Below, in pieces: positions 6,207 to 12,522 of a DNA stretch of 12,522 nt (within the stretch, counting starts at the first letter, position 1; every line of letters starts with the position of its first letter). The stretch comes from JAFIHK01 sp041441455. Its GTDB lineage: Bacteria > Bacteroidota > Bacteroidia > Bacteroidales > UBA932. The stretch spans positions 1 to 12,522 of the forward strand of contig JASDTB010000069.1 of NCBI GenBank assembly GCA_041441455.1. Reading direction: 5' to 3'. A program made the position numbers and the translations under genes. A model generated the notes under the pieces. It ran no database searches and was not told the origin of the DNA. It saw only the letters and a program-made list of their open reading frames with translations.

Positions 6207-8159
6207 TCAGAAGGTTAATCTTTGAAGTTCTTTCGAAAAGGAGTTGCGAATATGATTTAAGATCTGAAGCTGTTTCATTATGTTCATCATTTGAGCTTCG
6301 TCATTGTTTTCCTGTGCTTTAGCTAAATCCATTGTGAGGTTTTGGTAAGCTAGCGCTGTAATTTTTGCCTTGTAAAGCAGAATCGTCTTTGGAACAGTTA
6401 TGTATAAGACGTTCTCTTCGGGAGTCAACGCATCAACAAAATGTTTTACAGTCAGATTGTATCTATTATGGAGTAGATCGAGAATAATTTTGACAACCTC
6501 TTGTTTTTGGTGGTTCATGAAGTGTCGCTGAATTTCATCGTTTCCTTTACCGCGAAGTTGGTAATACTCGTCAAAGATCTCTTTGTAGATGAGATTTTGA
6601 AGTTCTAAATCATCATTTTGAAGTTCGGCTAAAATGAATTGAGAGACTGTAATTGTTGATGTCTCGTCGCTCCCTTTTGAATAGAGTGGAGACTCTCCAA
6701 ATTTGATTAAATAATAGAGTAGCTCCTTTTCAGCAGATTCACAGTAGGTATTTGTTACAAATGATGGTAACTCATCTCCAGTGTTGAGGTCGGGGAAATA
6801 TTCAGGGACGATTGTCTCTCTTTCCTGTTCATTTGAATAGACTCCGTATTGTCTCTTTTTTCTAAGTTTGCGAACCTCTTGAGCAAGGATGCTCTCGGCA
6901 ATATTGAGCCTTTGGCTACACTCTTCGATGTACACCGAACGACTGATTGCGTCTGGGATAACAGCGATGCTTGCAACTACCTCTGAGATTAATTGAGCTC
7001 TTTTGATAGGGTCTTTCTGTGCCTCGTAAGATAATAGCTTTGTTTTAAAGGCGATAAAATCCTCTTCGGAACTCTCTAAAAATTCCTTGACTTTGTCGGG
7101 ACTATGTTTTCGAGAGTATGAGTCTGGGTCTTCGCCATCGGGGAAAAGTACTACTTTGACTTGCAAACCCTCTTCTAATAGCATGTCTATTCCTCTAATT
7201 GAGGCTTTTATGCCAGCAGAATCGCCGTCGTATAGTACTGTAACTTGTGGGGCAAATCGTTTGATCAACCTGATCTGATCAGTTGTTAGAGAAGTTCCGC
7301 TTGAGGCAACAACATTCTCTATTCCAGCTTGGTGTAGCGAGATAACGTCGGTATAGCCCTCAACCAAATAGCATTTTTGAAATTTACTGATAGCCGATTT
7401 CGCAAAGAAGATACCGTAGAGTGATTTACTTTTGATGTAGATTTCGGTTTCGGGAGAGTTGATATATTTTGCAATTCCTTTGTCCGTTCTTAATGTTCTT
7501 CCACCGAAAGCAATTACTCTTCCCGATACTGAATGGACAGGAAACATCACTCTTTCATAGAATCTATCCACAAGCTCTCCAGTCTCCTCTTTAATAATTG
7601 AGAGACCTGTCGCTCCAATAAATTCAACTTTATAACCAGCTCTTCGGGCAGCTTCAGAAAAGTTTGAGCGACCTTCAGGTGCCCAACCTAACTGAAACTT
7701 TTTGATTATCTCGTCGGAGAATCCTCTCTCTTTGAAATAGGAGTGACCTATTGCCATTCCTCTTTGAGAATTCCACAAAGTAGTAACAAAGAAGTCGCGG
7801 GCAAATTCCGATACAGCAAGGAGACTTTCGTGACGAAGGCGATTTTCTACATCTTTTTGAGTCTCCTCCTTGTCAACTACATCAATCCCATATTTTTTGC
7901 CTAGGTATTTTACTGCATCGACATAGCTTAACTGTTCATGCTCCATGACAAAGTTGATGGAATTCCCTGCCTTTCCGCATCCAAAGCATTTGTAAATACC
8001 TTTGGATGGAGAGACAGAGAACGATGGAGTCTTTTCGTGATGAAAAGGGCAGCAAGCTATATAGTTTGCCCCCCTTCTCTTTAGTGCTACGAAATCGCTG
8101 ACTACATCGACAATCTGTGCCGAGTCCAGCACTTTGTCTATAGTGGTTTTATTGATCAT
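6207..8159 (-). CDS. dnaG: DNA primase
   Basis: The primase makes RNA primers at the replication fork with DnaB helicase. The 650-residue protein has the N-terminal CHC2 zinc finger (Cys37, His40, Cys58, Cys61) and the RNA-polymerase core with RFYERVMFPV (199-208) and GRVIAFGGRTL (213-223). The TOPRIM region has the acidic catalytic residues Glu267 in LVEGYTD and Asp311/Asp313 in YDGD. The helical C-terminal part (about 450-650) is the expected helicase-interacting region and, as usual, is poorly conserved. No truncation or frameshift is seen. The start is 3 bp after the trpS stop, so translation is probably coupled. In many bacteria dnaG is with rpsU and rpoD; here it lies between two aminoacyl-tRNA synthetase genes. 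Confidence 0.97.
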   Translation of the reverse strand: MINKTTIDKVLDSAQIVDVVSDFVALKRRGANYIACCPFHHEKTPSFSVSPSKGIYKCFGCGKAGNSINFVMEHEQLSYVDAVKYLGKKYGIDVVDKEETQKDVENRLRHESLLAVSEFARDFFVTTLWNSQRGMAIGHSYFKERGFSDEIIKKFQLGWAPEGRSNFSEAARRAGYKVEFIGATGLSIIKEETGELVDRFYERVMFPVHSVSGRVIAFGGRTLRTDKGIAKYINSPETEIYIKSKSLYGIFFAKSAISKFQKCYLVEGYTDVISLHQAGIENVVASSGTSLTTDQIRLIKRFAPQVTVLYDGDSAGIKASIRGIDMLLEEGLQVKVVLFPDGEDPDSYSRKHSPDKVKEFLESSEEDFIAFKTKLLSYEAQKDPIKRAQLISEVVASIAVIPDAISRSVYIEECSQRLNIAESILAQEVRKLRKKRQYGVYSNEQERETIVPEYFPDLNTGDELPSFVTNTYCESAEKELLYYLIKFGESPLYSKGSDETSTITVSQFILAELQNDDLELQNLIYKEIFDEYYQLRGKGNDEIQRHFMNHQKQEVVKIILDLLHNRYNLTVKHFVDALTPEENVLYITVPKTILLYKAKITALAYQNLTMDLAKAQENNDEAQMMNIMKQLQILNHIRNSFSKELQRLTF

Positions 8160-8162
8160 CTG

Positions 8163-9155
8163 TTATAGGAAACTCCTAAAGCCAACAGCTTTTTTTGCTT
8201 CGGTAAGAGTAGCTTGAGCGCTCTCTCTTGCAAGGTCAGTTCCTCTTTTTATTACTCGTTTTAGATAGTCTTCGTCGTTATAAATCGCTTCAAACTTCTC
8301 TTTTATCGGTAAAGTATGTTTGCAAATATCTGTTGCCAACTGTTTTTTGAGATCACCATATCTAATTGAGCAGTTGTTGTATGCCTCGGTAAATTGATTA
8401 ACAACTTCTGGAGTAGATACGATTTTGAGTAATGTGAATAGGTTTTCAACCGACTCTGCCATTTTGCTGTTTGGCTCTGTTGGGCCAGAATCTGTTACCG
8501 CTTTCATTACCTTTTTGTGGATTGCCTTTTCGTCGTCAACAAGGTAAATTCCATTGCCTTCGCTCTTTCCCATCTTGCCGCTACCATCAAGGCCAGGCAC
8601 CTTTACTAGATCGCTTCCAAAATTGAAGGCCTGTGGCTCAGGAAATACTTCTGCGTTGTACATGTTGTTGAATCTGCGAGCAAGTACTCTTGCAATCTCA
8701 AGATGTTGCTCTTGGTCTTTACCCACAGGAACCTTGTTAGCTCTGTGGATAAGGATGTCTGCAGCCATCAAGACTGGATATGTTAATAGACCTGCATTGA
8801 CGTTGTCTGGTTGTTTTCTGATCTTCTCCTTAAATGAAGCTGTTCTTTCGAGCTCTCCCTTATAAGCGATCATATTTAGCAAAACATAAAGTTCGGTTAT
8901 CTCGGGAACATCACTTTGAATGTAAATTGCCGATTTTTCGGGGTCTAATCCAGATGCTAAATACTCTGCAAGGATTGTCTTTACATTTGAGTGAAAATCT
9001 TCGGGGTGCGGATGAGTTGTTAGTGAATGAAGGTCTGCGATAAAGAAGTAGCAGTTGTATTCATTCTGCATTTTAATATAGTTTCTCAAGGCTCCGAAGT
9101 AGTTGCCAAGATGTAAGTGTCCTGTGGATCTGATTCCGCTTAGTACTGTTTCCAT
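8163..9155 (-). CDS. trpS: Tryptophanyl-tRNA synthetase
   Basis: This class I synthetase charges tRNA-Trp. The 330-residue length fits bacterial TrpRS (about 330-335). The HIGH motif appears as HLGN (15-18) within STGHLHLGN, the substrate-binding GKDQEQHLE lies at 145-153, and the KMSKS loop reads KMGKS (194-198). The remaining C-terminal helices bind the anticodon and form the homodimer. The ATG at 9155-9153 begins directly with the family N-terminus ETVLSGIRSTG, so the start is secure. It is 11 bp after recA and 3 bp before dnaG, consistent with one transcript. Confidence 0.98.
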   Translation of the reverse strand: METVLSGIRSTGHLHLGNYFGALRNYIKMQNEYNCYFFIADLHSLTTHPHPEDFHSNVKTILAEYLASGLDPEKSAIYIQSDVPEITELYVLLNMIAYKGELERTASFKEKIRKQPDNVNAGLLTYPVLMAADILIHRANKVPVGKDQEQHLEIARVLARRFNNMYNAEVFPEPQAFNFGSDLVKVPGLDGSGKMGKSEGNGIYLVDDEKAIHKKVMKAVTDSGPTEPNSKMAESVENLFTLLKIVSTPEVVNQFTEAYNNCSIRYGDLKKQLATDICKHTLPIKEKFEAIYNDEDYLKRVIKRGTDLARESAQATLTEAKKAVGFRSFL

Positions 9156-9166
9156 CTAAAATAAAC

Positions 9167-10201
9167 CTAGTCTATGTTTTCTGTTAATTTTTCTCTAATC
9201 TTGATTTCGATCTCCTCCATTAGTGCTGGATTGTCCGCGAAGATTTGTTTTACAGCATCGCGGCCTTGACCTAGTTTTGTATCTCCGTAGCTAAACCAAG
9301 AACCACTCTTTTTGATGATTTCGAATTCAACACCAAGGTCGATAATCTCTCCGATTTTAGAGATACCCTCTCCAAAAACAACATCAAACTCTGCCTTACG
9401 GAAAGGAGGTGCCATCTTGTTTTTAACAATTTTTGCCCTCACTCTGTTTCCTGTAGCATCTTCGCCATCTTTTAATTGAGTGATTCTTCTAACGTCGACC
9501 CTTACTGATGCATAGAATTTTAATGCATTACCACCAGTGGTAGTCTCAGGGTTTCCAAACATCACTCCAATTTTATCACGAAGCTGATTTATAAATACGC
9601 AGCATGTATTTGTCTTGCTTATGTTCGCAGTTAATTTTCTTAGAGCTTGACTCATTAATCTTGCTTGAAGACCCATTTTTGAATCACCCATCTCTCCTTC
9701 AATTTCTGCTTTTGGAGTAAGAGCTGCTACTGAGTCAATTACGATAATGTCAATTGCTCCAGAACGAATCAGACTGTCTGCTATTTCGAGCGCTTGCTCT
9801 CCATTGTCTGGTTGCGAAATCAAGAGTGTCTCCACATTGACTCCAAGTTTTTTTGCATATGTTCTGTCGAACGCATGCTCTGCATCTATGATTGCTGCTA
9901 TACCACCGGTCTTTTGAGCCTCTGCGATCGCATGAATTGCGAGAGTTGTCTTTCCGCTCGACTCAGGTCCGTAAATCTCGATAACTCTTCCTCTCGGATA
10001 TCCGCCTATTCCTAATGCGTGATCGAGGGCAATCGATCCCGAAGGAATAGTTGATACTTCCCATTTTGGCTGGTCACCCATCTTCATCACTGTGCCTTTT
10101 CCGTAATCCTTTTCAATTTTGTCCAGCGTAGCTTGTAACGCCTTCAGTTTCTCAGGACTGATCTCAGCACCTTTCTTTACTTCTGCACTTTCTTTCGCCA
10201 T
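9167..10201 (-). CDS. recA: Recombinase A
   Basis: RecA forms ATP-dependent filaments on single-stranded DNA, drives strand exchange and, where LexA exists, triggers the SOS response. The 344-residue protein shows Walker A GPESSGKT (78-85), Walker B IIVIDSVAAL (152-161), EGEMGD (168-173) and the DNA-binding loop L2 GNPETTTGGNALKFY (216-230). A short C-terminal domain ends ENID, without the long acidic tail of E. coli RecA. The start MAKESAEV at 10201 is chosen over an in-frame ATG at 10237, because the -7 motif at 10233-10226 lies between them and the extension is unlike RecA. No E. coli-type or Bacillus-type LexA box was seen upstream. It is the first gene of the minus-strand block and divergent from rlmN. 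Confidence 0.98.
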   Translation of the reverse strand: MAKESAEVKKGAEISPEKLKALQATLDKIEKDYGKGTVMKMGDQPKWEVSTIPSGSIALDHALGIGGYPRGRVIEIYGPESSGKTTLAIHAIAEAQKTGGIAAIIDAEHAFDRTYAKKLGVNVETLLISQPDNGEQALEIADSLIRSGAIDIIVIDSVAALTPKAEIEGEMGDSKMGLQARLMSQALRKLTANISKTNTCCVFINQLRDKIGVMFGNPETTTGGNALKFYASVRVDVRRITQLKDGEDATGNRVRAKIVKNKMAPPFRKAEFDVVFGEGISKIGEIIDLGVEFEIIKKSGSWFSYGDTKLGQGRDAVKQIFADNPALMEEIEIKIREKLTENID

Positions 10202-10225
10202 AATGATTATATTTTTAAATTCATG

Positions 10226-10233
10226 CAAAAGTA
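10226..10233 (-). promoter_or_regulatory. -7 promoter element of the recA-trpS-dnaG-metG block
   Basis: On the minus strand TACTTTTG matches TAnnTTTG and lies 24 bp before the chosen recA ATG at 10201. The -33 side has no TTTG at 19-21 bp. It fixes the recA start, because the longer reading frame would begin upstream of the promoter. Confidence 0.55.
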
Positions 10234-10256
10234 ACAAATGATTTTCAATTTTACCC

Positions 10257-10264
10257 TATCTTTG
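10257..10264 (+). promoter_or_regulatory. -7 promoter element of rlmN
   Basis: TATCTTTG is a full match to TAnnTTTG, 25 bp before the rlmN ATG, with an expected start near 10270. The -33 side is weak. AGGGA at 10278-10282, 7 bp before the ATG, could be a ribosome binding site. It is divergent from the recA promoter, 23 bp away. Confidence 0.6.
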
Positions 10265-10289
10265 CTCGATATTCCGCAGGGAAAAAATA

Positions 10290-11312
10290 ATGATTGAAAT
10301 GAAGAAATGGTTGCTAGGTAAAAGCCTAGAAGAATTAAAGGAAGTTGTTGTAGGTCTGTCACTTCCGCAGTTTACTGCAAAGCAGTTGGCTGATTGGATT
10401 TATGTGAAAAAAGTGTCGGATATTGGTGCAATGACCAACTTGTCTAAAATTGCGCGAGAGAAATTATCGGCGGAGTATGAAGTAGGCGGTTTTGAGCACT
10501 CTAATGTTCAATCTTCTGCTGATGGTACAAAAAAGTATCTTTTTCCATCTTTTTGCGGTGAAGGTATTGAATCTGTGATAATTCCAGACGATGATAGAAC
10601 TACAATTTGTATCTCTTCGCAAGCGGGTTGCAGGATGGGATGCCGATTTTGTATGACTGCCCGAATGGGATTTGTAGGAAACCTTAGCGCGGGTGAAATC
10701 ATTTCTCAATTCTTTCGCGTTCAGGAGACTTCGAAGCTCACAAATGCGGTCTATATGGGGATGGGTGAACCTTTGGACAATTATGATAATGTGATGAAGA
10801 GTATTGAGATTCTCACGTCGGAGTGGGGATTAGCTTGGAGTCCAAAGAGAATAACGGTTTCGAGCATAGGTGTTCTCCCCAATTTAAAACGATTCTTAGA
10901 CGAGAGTAAATGTCATTTGGCAATAAGTTTGCATAATCCATTCGACGAAGCAAGGAGAGATTTGATGCCAATGCAAAAGGCGTATCCGATTGCAGAGGTT
11001 GTTGATTTGATTAGAAAATATGATTTTACTGGACAGCGAAGAGTGAGTTTTGAATATATCATGTTTGACGGTTGGAACGACTCAAAAAGAGAGGCAGATG
11101 CGATTATTAAGTTGTTAAGGGGACTGGAGTGCAGAGTGAATCTGATAAGGTTTCATAAAATTCCAGACTTCGCATTGAATCCAACTCCAGTTGGAAAGAT
11201 TGAGCTTTTTAAAGAGAGACTCAATAATGCAGGAATCACAACAACGCTAAGAGCATCGAGAGGCGAAGACATTCTTGCTGCATGCGGAATGCTTAGTGGT
11301 AATAAGAGATAA
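10290..11312 (+). CDS. rlmN: Dual-specificity rRNA/tRNA adenine-C2 methyltransferase RlmN
   Basis: RlmN is a radical-SAM enzyme that methylates C2 of A2503 in 23S rRNA and of A37 in some tRNAs, tuning translation fidelity. The 340-residue protein has an N-terminal helical accessory domain (1 to about 90) and the radical-SAM cluster motif with Cys114, Cys118 and Cys121 (CRMGCRFC). GMGEPLDN (157-164) is the SAM-binding GGE-like motif. The second catalytic cysteine, Cys332 in ILAACGML, is needed to resolve the methylated-cysteine intermediate. Both mechanistic cysteines are present, so the enzyme should be active. The related Cfr resistance enzyme targets C8 of the same base; the length and sequence here fit housekeeping RlmN better. 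The calcium ATPase gene follows after 18 bp, without a visible terminator. Confidence 0.95.
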   Translation: MIEMKKWLLGKSLEELKEVVVGLSLPQFTAKQLADWIYVKKVSDIGAMTNLSKIAREKLSAEYEVGGFEHSNVQSSADGTKKYLFPSFCGEGIESVIIPDDDRTTICISSQAGCRMGCRFCMTARMGFVGNLSAGEIISQFFRVQETSKLTNAVYMGMGEPLDNYDNVMKSIEILTSEWGLAWSPKRITVSSIGVLPNLKRFLDESKCHLAISLHNPFDEARRDLMPMQKAYPIAEVVDLIRKYDFTGQRRVSFEYIMFDGWNDSKREADAIIKLLRGLECRVNLIRFHKIPDFALNPTPVGKIELFKERLNNAGITTTLRASRGEDILAACGMLSGNKR

Positions 11313-11330
11313 TTAAATTATTTAATAACA

Positions 11331-12522
11331 ATGATACAAAAAGAAAAATACAAAGGACTTACTTCTACTCAGGTAGAGGAAAACCGTAAATTATACGGAG
11401 CCAATATTTTGACCCCGCCTAAACGGGAGCCGCTTTGGAAACTTTTTCTTGAAAAGTTCAGTGATCCCATAATCAGGATTCTACTTGTAGCAGCTTTTAT
11501 TTCGTTAGGGATTTCAATTCGTCATGGAGAATTTATCGAAACAATTGGAATTTTTTGTGCAATATTACTTGCTACTGGTATTGCTTTTTGGTTCGAGACA
11601 GATGCAAATAGGAAGTTCGACATCTTGAATCAGGTGAATGACGATACCCCTGTAAAGGTGTTAAGAGACGGCATGTTTATGGAGATCCCTAAAAAGGATA
11701 TAGTTAAAGATGACATAATCATTTTGGAGACAGGTGATGAGATTCCTGCAGACGCAGAGATTCTTGAATCTGTATCGCTCTCCGTAAATGAATCTACCCT
11801 AACTGGTGAGCCTTCAATTGAAAAAAGTGCAGACCCTAAAGAGTTCGACAAAGACTCAACATATCCAACAAACCATCTTTTCAGAGGAACTACAATCATT
11901 GAGGGGCACTGCATCTGCAAAGTTTTTGCTGTTGGGGACTCTACTGAGTTTGGAAAGGTTGCAGAAAAGTCTACCGAAAAAGGTGGCGAAGAGACGCCCT
12001 TAAATAAGCAATTAGAAGGTTTGGCTAGAGTTATTGGCATTGTAGGTTTTACTTTAGCTATTTTTACTTTCTCAGCAATGTTTGTAAAGGATATTTTTAT
12101 TGGAAAAACATCCTATAGCGGAAGCCAACTATATCTACTTTTTACACTTATTTCTGGATTAATAATTTCTAGTTCAAAAATATGGATGCCAATTATTTTT
12201 GATGGGTTGGCAGTGGTTGGATTAAAAAAGGGGCTGCCAAAGTCGTTTTTAACTAAAAGTTCAACATATTGGATAACAATTGGGATATTATTTATTCTGA
12301 TATTATCTTTTTTTGGCTATCTTTTTGGAATAAACCCTTTGTCAACAGATACTTGGATTGAATGGTCGACTGTAGAAATAATTTTACAATACTTCATGGT
12401 TGCAGTTACTCTGATAGTAGTAGCCGTTCCCGAGGGTCTTCCGATGAGTGTTACTCTAAGTTTGGCTTTGAGTATGAGGAGAATGTTGCAGACAAACAAC
12501 CTTGTAAGAAAGATGCATGCAT
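11331..12522 (+). CDS. Calcium-type P-type ATPase, N-terminal part (cut by window end)
   Basis: The frame is open from ATG 11331 to the window edge (397 complete residues). It begins with a cation-ATPase N-terminal domain (YKGLTSTQVEENRKLYGAN), then M1 (about 45-64), M2 (about 69-90) and the actuator domain (about 100-225) with GDEIPADAEI (135-144) and TGEP (158-161, for the usual TGES). M3 lies at about 232-252. M4 (about 348-371) ends in the ion-binding PEGLP at 367-371, and RRMLQTNNLVRKMHA follows. These fit type II Ca2+ pumps of the PMCA/SERCA kind. The phosphorylation motif DKTGT would lie just past the edge, so activity cannot be judged. Between M3 and M4 lie about 95 residues with two further hydrophobic segments (about 267-286 and 313-335). 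Probable role: calcium export at the inner membrane. Confidence 0.88.
   Translation, partial: MIQKEKYKGLTSTQVEENRKLYGANILTPPKREPLWKLFLEKFSDPIIRILLVAAFISLGISIRHGEFIETIGIFCAILLATGIAFWFETDANRKFDILNQVNDDTPVKVLRDGMFMEIPKKDIVKDDIIILETGDEIPADAEILESVSLSVNESTLTGEPSIEKSADPKEFDKDSTYPTNHLFRGTTIIEGHCICKVFAVGDSTEFGKVAEKSTEKGGEETPLNKQLEGLARVIGIVGFTLAIFTFSAMFVKDIFIGKTSYSGSQLYLLFTLISGLIISSSKIWMPIIFDGLAVVGLKKGLPKSFLTKSSTYWITIGILFILILSFFGYLFGINPLSTDTWIEWSTVEIILQYFMVAVTLIVVAVPEGLPMSVTLSLALSMRRMLQTNNLVRKMHA

Noticed and set aside
10202..10237. Upstream in-frame ATG extending RecA by 12 residues
   Set aside because: The extension covers the -7 promoter motif and does not resemble RecA N-termini; MAKESAEV at 10201 does.
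10202..10289. LexA/SOS box between recA and rlmN
   Set aside because: Neither CTGT-N8-ACAG nor GAAC-N4-GTTC is present; many Bacteroidota lack these LexA sites.
10290..11312. Cfr-type antibiotic resistance methyltransferase
   Set aside because: Length, the GMGEPLDN and ILAACGM motifs and housekeeping context fit RlmN; nothing suggests mobile DNA.
11630..12040. Minus-strand reading frame of 136 codons
   Set aside because: It is antisense to the actuator domain of the P-type ATPase, whose plus-strand motifs are unmistakable.

Overview
The window looks like chromosomal DNA of an AT-rich member of the Bacteroidota, most likely order Bacteroidales. Three kinds of evidence point there. First, the TAnnTTTG (-7) promoter motif typical of this phylum recurs upstream of genes. 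Second, the family content fits: an HU-CCDC81-type HU-like protein, a TPR-transmembrane-HTH regulator, a stand-alone secreted S9 hydrolase and a PMCA-type Ca2+ ATPase. Third, translation starts mostly lack strong Shine-Dalgarno sequences. The genus cannot be named from sequence reading alone.

Layout. Positions 1-347 hold a complete minus-strand tRNA-Asn(GUU) unit with promoter, tRNA and terminator. It is divergent from a plus-strand pair (348-2718) whose genes are 1 bp apart: a membrane-anchored HU-like protein, then a lipoprotein-signal/TPR/transmembrane/HTH regulator. A 235-bp spacer (2719-2953) holds small repeats, a strong intrinsic terminator and a promoter-like motif. It is followed by a secreted serine hydrolase of the prolyl-oligopeptidase (S9) type (2954-4090). 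That gene converges, with only 3 bp between stops, on a minus-strand block read as recA -> trpS -> dnaG -> metG (10201 down to 4094). From a divergent promoter region, rlmN (10290-11312) runs right, followed 18 bp later by a P-type calcium ATPase gene cut off by the window edge just before its phosphorylation motif.

How the genes work together. The minus-strand block is housekeeping: recombination and SOS (RecA), replication priming (DnaG) and aminoacylation (TrpRS, MetRS). Gaps of 11, 3 and 37 bp suggest co-transcription, with a possible extra promoter in front of metG. RlmN (rRNA/tRNA adenosine methylation) and tRNA-Asn add to the translation theme.

The least conventional parts are the HU-like/TPR-HTH pair, which would place two DNA-binding proteins on the inner membrane from one transcript, and the P-type ATPase, whose region between M3 and M4 is long and carries extra hydrophobic segments. 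No CRISPR array, insertion sequence, integrase or phage gene was seen.
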